Shown: positions 25,708 to 33,736, numbered from the stretch's first letter. The stretch: DNA of 64,000 nucleotides from Vescimonas coprocola (GCF_018408575.1 NZ_AP023418.1:186001-250000); one strand, 5' to 3'. Numbers and translations are program-made. The notes: generated by a model not told the origin, from the sequence alone.

Positions 25708-26382
25708 ATGACCATTGGTCTGGTATACGCCATGCCCGGCGAAATAGAGACGCTGCTGACAGACGAGACCCGCACTCCCATCCGCACGGAGGCGGGCGTG
25801 TCCTTTTATCAGATCCGCCCCCATATCATCGCCTGCTGCTGCGGCGTCAGCAAGGTCAACGCCGCCATGGGCGCCCAGCTGCTCATCAGCCTCTACCACC
25901 CGGATCTGGTGCTGAACGCCGGTGTGGCCGGCTGCTTCGAGAATGTCCCCATCGGCACCATCGTTCTGGCGGAGGGCTTCGTGCAGCACGATGTGGACAC
26001 CACCGCCATCGGCGATCCCGTGGGACTGGTGTCCACCGTCAACCAGATTCAGTTCCCCACGGCGGACCTGCCTGCCGCCAAGGCCGCCATGGATGCCACC
26101 GGAGTCCCCTATCGCACCGGCTGGGTGGCCACCGGCGACTGGTTCGCCACCGATACCCCCCGCTCCCACTGGATCGCCGATACCTTCCACCCGCTGCTGT
26201 GCGAGATGGAGGGCTGCGCCGTGGCGCAGGTGTGCCTGCGAAACGGGGTGAAGTTCATGGCCATCAAGTCCGTGTCGGACTGCCTGTTTGAGCACCACGA
26301 CTTCGCTTTCAACTTCCCCGCCGCCATGAAGGATCTGAACCGTGTGGTCATGGCCTTCCTGACCCAACTGACAAAGGAATGA
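25708..26382 (+). CDS. mtnN: 5'-methylthioadenosine/S-adenosylhomocysteine nucleosidase
   Basis: A 224-residue purine-nucleoside-phosphorylase-fold hydrolase that removes adenine from methylthioadenosine and S-adenosylhomocysteine, recycling SAM by-products in the cytoplasm. VYAMPGEIETLL at the N-terminus, VLNAGVAGC, CEMEGCAVAQVC and the catalytic Asp in IKSVSDCLFE match the family. GGAGG precedes the ATG. A TTGACA lies about 60 bases upstream in the terminator-to-gene gap, with TACAAT 17 bases further on, giving the gene its own promoter. Confidence 0.9.
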   Translation: MTIGLVYAMPGEIETLLTDETRTPIRTEAGVSFYQIRPHIIACCCGVSKVNAAMGAQLLISLYHPDLVLNAGVAGCFENVPIGTIVLAEGFVQHDVDTTAIGDPVGLVSTVNQIQFPTADLPAAKAAMDATGVPYRTGWVATGDWFATDTPRSHWIADTFHPLLCEMEGCAVAQVCLRNGVKFMAIKSVSDCLFEHHDFAFNFPAAMKDLNRVVMAFLTQLTKE

Positions 26383-26395
26383 GAGGAGGGAGAAA

Positions 26396-26506
26396 ATGGA
26401 GATGAATTATACGGAAGCACTGCTGCGAGCAATTATTGAACTGATTGGACAGTGCGATACGATAGAAGAACTTCGTGAAAGCGTGAAACGCATCATGCAG
26501 GACTAA
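26396..26506 (+). CDS. 36-residue hypothetical protein
   Basis: A small frame with a strong GAGGAGGGAGAAA site begins 13 bases after mtnN. The peptide starts MEMNYTEALLRAIIELIGQC and ends with the charged helix DTIEELRESVKRIMQD. It looks like a single amphipathic helix and its codon use is more AT-rich than its neighbours. The strong ribosome site and operon position argue that it is translated. I do not recognise it; a terminator follows 69 bases later. Confidence 0.5.
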   Translation: MEMNYTEALLRAIIELIGQCDTIEELRESVKRIMQD

Positions 26507-26574
26507 GTCCAAGCACAGCGATTCTGCTCAAAAATCTGCAGCTCTGCACGAAACAGGCGGCATCTCACACATCC

Positions 26575-26612
26575 AAGTCAGAGCACACAGCTTACACTGT
26601 GTGCTCTGACTT
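26575..26612. terminator. Bidirectional terminator between the small ORF and the amidase gene
   Basis: A perfect 16-bp stem (26575-26590 with 26597-26612) with a 6-nt loop, followed by TTATCC on the + side and AA-rich sequence on the other. It lies between convergent transcripts. Confidence 0.8.
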
Positions 26613-26617
26613 TATCC

Positions 26618-27445
26618 TTATCGCCCCAGCAGATAGCCCCAACTGGCGGCCCCCAAGATACCGTCCACGCCGAGGCCGTGGTCGGCCTGCATCTTCCGCA
26701 GACCGGCCTCCATTTTGGCCCCGAACAGCTTGTCACTGACGGGGATGGCGTAGGGGTAGTACCCCTTGTCCTTCATCAGCAGCATGGCGCTCCGGACGTC
26801 ACCGCCCTCCATGCCACGCTTCAGCATACGCAGCTCCACGGTCACCTGTTCCTCCTTCCTGATGGTCGGCGCAGGAGACGGCTTGGCCGTCCCCGGCGCC
26901 CGGTACGGGATACCGAAATACTCGCACAGTCCCCGGCAGGTAGCCTCTGCAATGGCCCCCAGATGGCTGTGGAACCACTGGGCGTCGGAGGCGTTGTCGT
27001 GGAACACGTGCTCCTCATAGAAGCTCACCGCCGCCGGAGCCCGCAGCTCATACCACACGCTGCTCTCCGACAGTCGGATGGGCTGGTCGTAGATTTTCCG
27101 GCGATACTTCAGGATACACGCCGCCAGCTTTCGCCCGCCGCCGGAGCCGGGATAGATCATAGGCCGGTAGCCCCGGACGCCGCCGTTGGCGGCGTTGGTG
27201 TGGCTGACGTAGTGGACGTCGGCACCCCACGCATCGGATTCCCGTACCGCCTGCAGCATCAGGGCGTCCCCGTCCTCACCGGACTTGGGCGTCCGTCGTG
27301 GCCCCCGCTTATACTGGATGCCGCAGGCTGCCAGATACGGCTCCAGCACATCCAGATAGAGGTTGTTGTGGGTGGTCTCGTCGCACCCCGCCACGGCGCA
27401 GGGATTCCAGTAGTGATACGCCGGGGACAGATACACCTTAGGCAT
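26618..27445 (-). CDS. Phage-type N-acetylmuramoyl-L-alanine amidase with peptidoglycan-binding domain
   Basis: A 275-residue endolysin-like protein without a signal peptide. Residues 1-185 resemble an Amidase_3 domain (VYLSPAYHYWNPCAVAGCDE, then VHYVSHTNAAN and SFYEEHVFHDN providing candidate Zn/acid residues). A Pro-rich linker (APGTAKPSPAPT) leads to a C-terminal peptidoglycan-binding repeat (RKMQADHGLGVDGILGAASW). It overlaps the holin gene by 8 bases. Lack of an export signal and the holin partner fit a phage lysis module, but no capsid, tail or integrase genes are nearby. Confidence 0.82.
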   Translation of the reverse strand: MPKVYLSPAYHYWNPCAVAGCDETTHNNLYLDVLEPYLAACGIQYKRGPRRTPKSGEDGDALMLQAVRESDAWGADVHYVSHTNAANGGVRGYRPMIYPGSGGGRKLAACILKYRRKIYDQPIRLSESSVWYELRAPAAVSFYEEHVFHDNASDAQWFHSHLGAIAEATCRGLCEYFGIPYRAPGTAKPSPAPTIRKEEQVTVELRMLKRGMEGGDVRSAMLLMKDKGYYPYAIPVSDKLFGAKMEAGLRKMQADHGLGVDGILGAASWGYLLGR

Positions 27446-27722
27446 CTCCGCCCGCCTCCTTGCCCAGCTGCTTGGCCGCCTGATGCAGTCCCGTGGCCGC
27501 CAGACCGCTGACGATGCCCACCGCCGCAGCGGTGATAGGGTCCCCCGCCGGATAGTCGGGGATGGGCAGCAGATAGAAGCTCACCAGCCCCAGCAGCCCG
27601 CCCAGCAGGCCGCAGAGAATGGGGATCCACTTGTTGTCCATCCGGCTGGCCCGCACGGCCATGCCCATGAGATAGGTGATGACGGTGATGGCCGCCACGC
27701 TGGCAATACCCAGATTTTCCAT
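27438..27722 (-). CDS. Phage holin, Hol44-like
   Basis: A 94-residue membrane protein with three hydrophobic stretches (IASVAAITVITYLMGMAV, IPILCGLLGGLLGLVSFYLL and ITAAAVGIVSGLAATGL) and a charged tail (KQLGKEAGGDA). Size, topology and position just before an endolysin gene fit the Hol44/holin superfamily V group. It would form holes that let the amidase reach the wall. A good GGAGG site precedes the ATG. Confidence 0.78.
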   Translation of the reverse strand: MENLGIASVAAITVITYLMGMAVRASRMDNKWIPILCGLLGGLLGLVSFYLLPIPDYPAGDPITAAAVGIVSGLAATGLHQAAKQLGKEAGGDA

Positions 27723-27733
27723 AAAAGCCCTCC

Positions 27734-28039
27734 TTATGATATAATGTCCCAGGTCTTGACCTCCTGATAGATACGATCGATGAAGGAATTGCCCCGCAGG
27801 GCCTTATAGGCCCGGTACTCCAGCAGAAAATTCTCATACTCATACTGCCGGATGGCGGAGTGCTCCCTATTCTTATAGTATGTATGCAGCATATTGCTCC
27901 GCAACAGGCATTTCTGCCCCTCCCGCAGGTGCTTCGTCCCCGTCAGCGCCTCCCGCACCGGCCGCAGCAGCAGGATCAGCGCCGCACCGATTCCGGTGAC
28001 GCAGGAGGAGATGCCCGCCAGAACCGTCAGCAGCTCCAT
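27734..28039 (-). CDS. Lysis-cassette membrane protein of unknown function
   Basis: A 101-residue protein with one N-terminal membrane helix (LLTVLAGISSCVTGIGAALILLL, central part VTGIGAALILLL) and a basic soluble tail containing YYKNREHSAIRQYEYENFLL. GAGGAGG lies 7 bases before the ATG. It is the first gene of the holin-amidase unit, separated from the holin by 11 bases. Small one-helix proteins at this position in phages are often lysis accessory proteins, but the specific function here is unknown. Confidence 0.6.
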   Translation of the reverse strand: MELLTVLAGISSCVTGIGAALILLLRPVREALTGTKHLREGQKCLLRSNMLHTYYKNREHSAIRQYEYENFLLEYRAYKALRGNSFIDRIYQEVKTWDIIS

Positions 28040-28170
28040 ACCGCCGCCTCCTCTCGTATTGTCTCCATGTTCTCACACTCCCTTCTGCCTGTGGCGTCCC
28101 CGCTGGGAAAGTTGTACCGCCTGTTGCCCTCCACCGGACAACAGGGAAAAATTTCCGGGCTCCCCAACAA

Positions 28171-28207
28171 ACAAAAAAGGAGCCGACTGCATAGCAGTCG
28201 GCTCCTT
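28171..28207 (-). terminator. ackA terminator
   Basis: On the minus strand a 14-bp perfect stem (28194-28207 with 28177-28190) and a 3-nt loop are followed by TTTTTTG, 14 bases past the ackA stop codon. Confidence 0.9.
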
Positions 28208-28220
28208 GCGTCAAACAAGC

Positions 28221-29438
28221 TTACTTGTTCTTGTTCTCCTCCACGATGGACAGGGTGTCCTGAGCGATCATCAGCTCCTCATTGGTGGGGATGACCATCA
28301 CAGTGACAGGGGCGCCATCCTTGGAGATAATGCGCTCCTCACCACGGGTGTTGTTCTTCTCCTCGTCGCAGGTAATGCCCATGAACTCCAGACCCTCCAG
28401 AATGTGAGCACGGGTGGAGGGGGCATTCTCACCCACACCGGCGGTAAAGACCACCACGTCCACGCCGTTCATGGCGGCGGCGTACTCAGCGATCATCTTG
28501 TGTACACGGTACTCAAAGATCCGCAGGGCGATGGCGGAGCGGTGATGGCCCTTGGCGGCAGCAGCCTCCAGATCACGGAAGTCGGAGGACACACCGGACA
28601 GACCCATCATGCCGGAGCGCTTGTTCAGACCTTCCATCACAGAGGAGATGGAGCGGTCGTACTTGTTGGCCACATACTCGATAACGCCCACGTCCATGTC
28701 ACCGGCACGGGTACCCATGGGCAGACCGGCCAGCGGCGTCAGACCCGTGGAGGTGTCCACGCACTTGCCGCCGTCCACAGCGGCCAGAGAGGAGCCGTTG
28801 CCCAGATGGCAGGACACGATCTTCAGATCCTTGGGATCCTTGCCCAGCAGCTCGGCGGCCCGCAGGGTCACATAGCGGTGGGAGGTGCCGTGGAAGCCGT
28901 AGCGGCGCAGCTTGTCGTTCTCATAGTACTTGTAGGGGATGCTGTACAGATAGGCGTGCTCCGGCATGGTCTGGTGGAAAGCGGTGTCGAACACAGCCAC
29001 CTGCGGCACGTCGTCGCCCAGCACCTTGCGGCAGGCCTCGATGCCGATGATATTGGCAGGGTTGTGCAGGGGAGCCAGAGGCGTGCAGTCCTCCACGGCC
29101 TTCAGCACCTCATCGTTGATGAGCACGGAGGAGGCGAAGGTCTCGCCGCCGTGGACCACACGGTGACCCACCGCATCGATCTCCTTCATGGAGGAGATGA
29201 CGCCGTTCTGGGGATCCACCAGAGCGTTCAGCACGGTCTGGATGGCCTCGGAGTGGGTGGGCATGGCCACATCGGCGGCCTTGATGGTCTCCTTGCCCTC
29301 CACCTGGGGCTTGTAGGTGAATTTGCCGTCCAGGCCGATGCGCTCGCACAGGCCCTTGGCAAAGACCTTGCCGGTTTCCGGATCCATGAGCTGATACTTC
29401 AGGGAAGAGCTCCCCGCATTGATGACAAGTACTTTCAT
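28221..29438 (-). CDS. ackA: Acetate kinase
   Basis: A 405-residue ASKHA-fold kinase that makes ATP from acetyl phosphate at the end of fermentation. MKVLVINAGSSSLKYQLMDP, VGHRVVHGGE, VFDTAFHQTMPEHAYLY, YGFHGTSHRYV and FTAGVGENA are canonical. AAGGAG lies 9 bases before the chosen ATG; a frame extending 186 bases upstream crosses the promoter and is rejected. No pta gene is adjacent. The gene is monocistronic with its own promoter and terminator. Confidence 0.97.
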   Translation of the reverse strand: MKVLVINAGSSSLKYQLMDPETGKVFAKGLCERIGLDGKFTYKPQVEGKETIKAADVAMPTHSEAIQTVLNALVDPQNGVISSMKEIDAVGHRVVHGGETFASSVLINDEVLKAVEDCTPLAPLHNPANIIGIEACRKVLGDDVPQVAVFDTAFHQTMPEHAYLYSIPYKYYENDKLRRYGFHGTSHRYVTLRAAELLGKDPKDLKIVSCHLGNGSSLAAVDGGKCVDTSTGLTPLAGLPMGTRAGDMDVGVIEYVANKYDRSISSVMEGLNKRSGMMGLSGVSSDFRDLEAAAAKGHHRSAIALRIFEYRVHKMIAEYAAAMNGVDVVVFTAGVGENAPSTRAHILEGLEFMGITCDEEKNNTRGEERIISKDGAPVTVMVIPTNEELMIAQDTLSIVEENKNK

Positions 29439-29498
29439 GATGAAATTCTCCTTATCTTTTTGTTTCCGACCCCACATCATGGGGAGTATATCGTGATA

Positions 29499-29527
29499 AT
29501 GATAGCATACCGCCCCAGCCTTTACAA
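29499..29527 (-). promoter_or_regulatory. ackA promoter
   Basis: On the minus strand TTGTAA (29522-29527) and TATCAT (29499-29504) are 17 bases apart, about 60 bases before the ackA start. This is a sigma-A-type promoter. Confidence 0.6.
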
Positions 29528-29603
29528 GCGTTATTTTCTTCACAAGAGCCTCTCTGCCGCCGCCTCCCGCCGGAAAAAACTTCAAAAAAATCCGATTATC
29601 CCG

Positions 29604-29632
29604 TTGACAAAGGGCGTGAAACATGGTAACAT
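29604..29632 (+). promoter_or_regulatory. tRNA cluster promoter
   Basis: TTGACA (29604-29609) and TAACAT (29627-29632) are 17 bases apart, 31 bases before the first tRNA. It probably drives at least the Gly-Arg-His group up to the terminator at 29.96 kb. Confidence 0.7.
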
Positions 29633-29663
29633 ATCAAAGCTGACGATTTTGCGGAGGACCCAT

Positions 29664-29738
29664 GCGGGTGTAGCACAATGGCCAGGGCACCAGCCTTCCA
29701 AGCTGGGGATGCGGGTTCGATTCCCGTCACCCGCTCCA
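29664..29738 (+). tRNA. tRNA-Gly (anticodon UCC)
   Basis: A full cloverleaf with acceptor stem GCGGGTG/CACCCGC, anticodon loop CTTCCAA, GGTTCGATTC T-loop region and an encoded CCA end. First gene of the tRNA array. Confidence 0.97.
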
Positions 29739-29750
29739 CTGACTTTATTT

Positions 29751-29827
<77 letters not shown>

Positions 29828-29874
29828 CTCTTTTGCTGAAGGAGCATCGTCAGCATCCCTTGCGGTTCATATTT

Positions 29875-29952
<78 letters not shown>

Positions 29953-29959
29953 CTGAATA

Positions 29960-29997
29960 TCAGGGATTGGGAGAGATCCCAATCCCTGACCTTTTTT
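29960..29997 (+). terminator. Terminator after tRNA-His
   Basis: A 13-bp perfect stem (29960-29972 with 29977-29989) and a 4-nt GAGA loop are followed by CCTTTTTT. It splits the tRNA array, so tRNA-Gln and tRNA-Lys rely on read-through or another start. Confidence 0.88.
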
Positions 29998-30002
29998 CAC
30001 AC

Positions 30003-30077
30003 AGGGGTGTAGCCAAGTGGTAAGGCAAGGGACTTTGACTCCCTCACTCGCTGGTTCGAGTCCAGCCATCCCTGCCA
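30003..30077 (+). tRNA. tRNA-Gln (anticodon UUG)
   Basis: The anticodon loop is CTTTGAC. The acceptor is AGGGGTG/CATCCCT with an A1-U72 first pair and one G-U pair, and CCA is encoded. It starts only a few bases after a strong terminator. Confidence 0.95.
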
Positions 30078-30142
30078 AAGTGTATCCGGAGGGTCGTACC
30101 GGCATGATCGGCTGCCTGCCCTCCTGCGAAAATAAACCGTCC

Positions 30143-30218
30143 GCTCCGTTAGCTCAGTCGGTAGAGCACCTGCCTTTTAAGCAGGGTGTCCGGGGTTCGA
30201 ATCCCCGACGGGGCACCA
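30143..30218 (+). tRNA. tRNA-Lys (anticodon UUU)
   Basis: The anticodon loop is CTTTTAA, the acceptor is GCTCCGT/ACGGGGC with one wobble pair, and CCA is encoded. The terminator stem that follows is complementary to this gene's own 3' end. Confidence 0.97.
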
Positions 30219-30348
30219 AAAAGAGAAGCACCGCAAAGCGGTGCTTCTCTTTTTGGTGCCTGCCGGTTTTTGCTGTGCAAAAACCGGGGCCGCAAGCGGC
30301 CTTTGATTAAAATCGTGAGGGGGAAACCGCCCAAGGTTTCCCCCTCAC
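30212..30348 (+). terminator. tRNA-Lys terminator followed by three more hairpins
   Basis: The first stem is 23 bp and perfect (30212-30234 with 30238-30260), with only 3 loop bases; its outer pairs use the last bases of tRNA-Lys including part of CCA. Next come an 11-bp stem (30263-30273/30277-30287), a short 6-bp stem (30288-30293/30296-30301) and a 14-bp stem (30315-30328/30335-30348). The remaining gap to trpS contains an AT-richer stretch and the trpS promoter, with no other feature I can support. Confidence 0.8.
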
Positions 30349-30539
30349 ACGCCCCTTTCCTTGCCTCATAGGGAAGCGATTCCCTCTAACACCACAAAGC
30401 TGGGCATTCCGCATGGTGCGTCTCTTTTTGGCATCTGGTGGATTCGAAACGAGTTCCGGCTTCGCACGGCCCAACGGGACGTCAAAGCCGGACGCAATAT
30501 TCCACCCGCCCACCGGGGCAGCATCCCCCAATTTTTCTG

Positions 30540-30569
30540 TTGGAAAAATCGGCGCACCTGTGGTATAAT
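30540..30569 (+). promoter_or_regulatory. trpS promoter
   Basis: TTGGAA (30540-30545) and a perfect TATAAT (30564-30569) are 18 bases apart, 44 bases before the trpS start. No T-box was seen upstream of this tRNA synthetase gene, unlike cysS and thrS. Confidence 0.6.
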
Positions 30570-30613
30570 ATCCTGACATCATACAGCAAACGAAGATTTG
30601 CGGAGGGATCACC

Positions 30614-31714
30614 ATGAAAAACATCATTCTTACCGGCGACCGTCCCACCGGCCGCCTGCATCTGGGCCACTATGTGGGCTCCCTGAAGCGCCGGGTGGAG
30701 CTTCAGAATTCCGGCCGCTTCGACGAGATCAACATCCTCATCGCTGACGATCAGGCCCTGACCGACAACGCCGACAACCCCGGCAAGATCCGGGAGAATA
30801 TCATCAACGTCGTGCTGGACTACCTCTCCGTGGGCATCGACCCCACCAAGTCCACCATCTGCGTGCAGTCCACCCTCCCGGCGCTCCATGCCCTGACCTT
30901 TTACTATATGAATCTGGTCACCACGGCACGTCTCTCCCGCAACCCCACGGTGAAGTCCGAGATCCAGATGCGGGGCTTTGCCGACGAGGGCCTGCCGGTG
31001 GGCTTTTTCGCCTATCCCGTCTCTCAGGCCGCCGATATCACGGCCTTCCACGCCAACGTGGTGCCTGTGGGCGAGGATCAGCTTCCCATGCTGGAGCAGA
31101 CCCGTGAGATCGTGGAGAAGTTCAACCGCATCTATGGCGAGACGCTGACCATGCCCACCGCCATGATCCCGGAAAACGAGATGCAGCGCCGTCTGCCGGG
31201 CGTGGACGGCAAGGCCAAAATGAGCAAATCCCTTGGCAACTGCATCTACCTGTCCGACAGTGCCGCCGTGGTGAAAAAACAGATCAACGGAAAGATGTTC
31301 ACCGACCCCCTCCACCTCCAGATCAGCGATCCGGGCCACACCGAGGGCAACGTGGTGTTCACCTATCTGGATGCCTTCTGCACCGACGAGCATTTTGCGG
31401 AGTTCCTGCCGGACTACGCCAATCTGGAGGAGATGAAGGCCCACTACCGTCGGGGTGGCCTGGGGGACGGCACCTGCAAGAAATTCCTCTTCAACGTGCT
31501 GGAGGAGACGCTGGCCCCCATCCGGGAGGAGCGGGCCAGATGGGCGAAGGACATCGATACGGTGTACGATATCCTTGCCGCCGGCACCGTCAAGGCGGCG
31601 GAGACCACCAACGAGACGCTGGCGCAGGTCCGCAAGGCCATGCGGATCGACTACTTTACCGACCGCTCCATCGTGAAGGAGTGGGAGACCCTTCTCCGCA
31701 AGGCCAACCAGTGA
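30614..31714 (+). CDS. trpS: Tryptophanyl-tRNA synthetase
   Basis: A 366-residue class I synthetase that charges tRNA-Trp. The HIGH-like motif is TGRLHLGH near residue 12 and the KMSKS loop is GKAKMSKSLGN near residue 200. FFAYPVSQAADI and PVGEDQLPMLEQTREI are typical. CGGAGG lies 8 bases before the ATG. It is somewhat longer than the roughly 330-residue form and belongs to the variant with a longer C-terminal half. GtrA-like and ROK genes follow closely and may be co-transcribed. Confidence 0.96.
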   Translation: MKNIILTGDRPTGRLHLGHYVGSLKRRVELQNSGRFDEINILIADDQALTDNADNPGKIRENIINVVLDYLSVGIDPTKSTICVQSTLPALHALTFYYMNLVTTARLSRNPTVKSEIQMRGFADEGLPVGFFAYPVSQAADITAFHANVVPVGEDQLPMLEQTREIVEKFNRIYGETLTMPTAMIPENEMQRRLPGVDGKAKMSKSLGNCIYLSDSAAVVKKQINGKMFTDPLHLQISDPGHTEGNVVFTYLDAFCTDEHFAEFLPDYANLEEMKAHYRRGGLGDGTCKKFLFNVLEETLAPIREERARWAKDIDTVYDILAAGTVKAAETTNETLAQVRKAMRIDYFTDRSIVKEWETLLRKANQ

Positions 31715-31739
31715 CCCGCAGAAAGGAACGACTTACCCC

Positions 31740-32177
31740 ATGAAAAACAAAAGAGAGTGGGGCCGGGTGCTGAAATTCACACTGTTCTCCATCTCCGCCG
31801 GGGCCATCGAAATGGCCTCCTTTGCCCTGCTCAATGAGCTGCTGCACGGGAGCTACTGGCCCTGCTATCTCATCGCTCTGACCCTCTCGGTGTTGTGGAA
31901 CTTCACCCTGAATCGAAAGTTCACCTTCCAGAGCGCCAACAACGTCCCACAGGCCATGGCGCTGGTGCTGCTGTACTACTGTGCCTTCACCCCCCTGTCC
32001 ACCCTGCTGGGCAGCTATCTGGCGGATACCCTCCATTGGAACGAGTATCTGGTGACGTTTTTGAACATGGTGCTGAATCTGGTCACGGAATATGTCTATG
32101 ACCGGCTGGTGGTGTACCGGGGCGCCGTGGACACCGCCCGCCGTCCGGAGGAACAGCCGGCGGAGGACTGCCAATAG
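31740..32177 (+). CDS. GtrA-family membrane protein
   Basis: A 145-residue protein with four hydrophobic segments. FTLFSISAGAIEMASFALLN at the N-terminus and WNFTLNRKFTFQSANN in the centre are the family hallmarks. GtrA-like proteins are thought to help flip or transfer lipid-linked sugars for cell-surface polysaccharides. No glycosyltransferase is adjacent; trpS precedes it by 25 bases and a ROK gene follows by 24. The exact role is unknown. Confidence 0.85.
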   Translation: MKNKREWGRVLKFTLFSISAGAIEMASFALLNELLHGSYWPCYLIALTLSVLWNFTLNRKFTFQSANNVPQAMALVLLYYCAFTPLSTLLGSYLADTLHWNEYLVTFLNMVLNLVTEYVYDRLVVYRGAVDTARRPEEQPAEDCQ

Positions 32178-32201
32178 AGCGCCCATAAGGAGGAGCCTGC
32201 T

Positions 32202-33560
32202 ATGGAGTATTTGGGCATCCCGTTTTCCGTAAAAAATGTCCCCTGCCTGCAGCCGGACTTTCTGCCCTTTGCCCCGTGGCGGACGGCCTATCTGTCCCAG
32301 GCCCGCCAGCCCTTCCGCATCGCCGTGGAGGGGAACGGCACCGTGGTGTATGAGACACGCATCCGTGGCGGGAGCCCTGCCGATCTGCAATATCTGGAGC
32401 GCACCATCAAGCTGCTGCTGTGGAGCGTCGGAGGGTGGCGGGTGACGCTGCAGGGGGACGGAGTTCTGATCTCCCAGTTGGGGGAAATCTTCAGCCCCCA
32501 CGGCTCCCGTGCCTTTGACGTGGCCATGATGGAGACGGTGTACGGCCGCCCATTTTGCGTGGAGGCGGCGGGGGAGCGCTTCCCGGAGCCCCGACCGGCG
32601 GCCCGCCCCATAGGCGGGCATCTGGAGGGCTGCCGCATCGGATTTGACGCCGGCGGCTCTGACCGCAAGGTCTCCGCCGTGGTGGATGGCCGCACCGTCT
32701 ACTCCGAGGAGGTGGTCTGGCACCCCAAGACCGCCGCCGACCCCCAGTATCATCAGCGGGAGGTGCTCTGCGCCCTCCGCACGGCGGCGGCCCATCTGCC
32801 CCGTGTGGATGCCATCGGCGTCTCCACCGCCGGCATCGTCCGGGGAGATGAGCTGATGGTGTCGGCGCTGCTGGCTGCCGTCCCGCCGGAGCGCCAACAG
32901 GAGGGACGTACCCTCTACCGCAGAGCCGCAGCCGCCATGGGGAATGTCCCGCTGGCGGTGGCCAACGACGGCGATGTCACGGCGCTGGCGGGCTATATGA
33001 GTCTCGGCACCGGCCCCGTCATGGGCATCGCTATGGGGACCAGTCAGGCGGCGGGCTATGTGGATGCACAGGGCCGTGTCTCCGGCTGGCTCAATGAGCT
33101 GGCCTTTGCGCCGGTGGATTTGGCAGAGGCGGCCCCCAGAGACCCGTGGTCCGGTGATACCGGCGTAGGGGGGCAGTACTTTTCTCAGGACGCCGTGATC
33201 CGGCTGGCCGCTGCCGCAGGAGTTCCCACAGATGCGGCCCTGACCCCGGCTCAACAGCTGCGGCAGGTGCAGGAGCTGGCCCGGCAGGGCCATCCCGCTG
33301 CCCGGAGGATCTTCCGGGATATGGGGGTGTGCCTTGCCCATACGCTGGCCCTGTACGCTGAAATTTACCCGCTGCGCCATGTGATGGTGCTGGGCCGTGT
33401 GGCCTCCGGTATCGGCGGGGAGTGGATGACGGAGACCTGCCGCCGTGTGCTGGCGGAGGAGTACCCTCAGCTGCCGCTGGAGGTGCTGCTGCCGGACGAT
33501 CGCTTCCGCCGCATCGGCCAGTCCGTAGCCGCCGCCAGTCTTCCGCAGGTGCGCCCGTAA
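32202..33560 (+). CDS. ROK-family protein (long form)
   Basis: A 452-residue protein. The first roughly 140 residues are an uncharacterised N-terminal domain. The ROK sugar-kinase fold then starts at CRIGFDAGGSDRKVSAVVDG (phosphate-binding loop) and includes AIGVSTAGIV and the catalytic-Asp segment VANDGDVTALAGY. The zinc motif CxCGxxGC, usual in ROK glucokinases, is not seen. There is no helix-turn-helix, so it is more likely an enzyme or kinase-like protein than an NagC-type repressor. The substrate is unknown. Confidence 0.8.
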   Translation: MEYLGIPFSVKNVPCLQPDFLPFAPWRTAYLSQARQPFRIAVEGNGTVVYETRIRGGSPADLQYLERTIKLLLWSVGGWRVTLQGDGVLISQLGEIFSPHGSRAFDVAMMETVYGRPFCVEAAGERFPEPRPAARPIGGHLEGCRIGFDAGGSDRKVSAVVDGRTVYSEEVVWHPKTAADPQYHQREVLCALRTAAAHLPRVDAIGVSTAGIVRGDELMVSALLAAVPPERQQEGRTLYRRAAAAMGNVPLAVANDGDVTALAGYMSLGTGPVMGIAMGTSQAAGYVDAQGRVSGWLNELAFAPVDLAEAAPRDPWSGDTGVGGQYFSQDAVIRLAAAAGVPTDAALTPAQQLRQVQELARQGHPAARRIFRDMGVCLAHTLALYAEIYPLRHVMVLGRVASGIGGEWMTETCRRVLAEEYPQLPLEVLLPDDRFRRIGQSVAAASLPQVRP

Positions 33561-33600
33561 CGCTGCCATCCCCGAATCGGCAGATCTTTCCGAACGGTGT

Positions 33601-33736
33601 GTGCCGGTTGGAACACCTTGCTCAATGAGGTGTCCTGCCAAATGGTGTACCCTGCCGAGTAGAACACCCTGCCAGATGGGCCGCCTTACCAAATGCGGCA
33701 CCGTGCCGGGTGAGGTGGCTTGCCAAATGACTTATC
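33601..33736. repeat. Eight degenerate 17-bp tandem repeats
   Basis: Eight head-to-tail units of exactly 17 bases follow the ROK gene. Examples are CTGCCAAATGGTGTACC (33635), CTGCCGAGTAGAACACC (33652), CTGCCAGATGGGCCGCC (33669) and TTACCAAATGCGGCACC (33686). The core is yTGCCrAATG followed by a variable part and CC. There are no spacers, and a period of 17 cannot be a coding repeat. A partial unit may precede at 33584. Function is unknown; divergence between units suggests an old array. Confidence 0.8.

Noticed and set aside
26618-28039. Complete prophage
   Set aside because: Only three lysis-type genes are present; flanking genes are housekeeping and no structural, replication or integrase genes were found.
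33601-33736. CRISPR array
   Set aside because: Repeats are contiguous with no spacers, units are degenerate, the period is only 17 bases and no cas genes are near.
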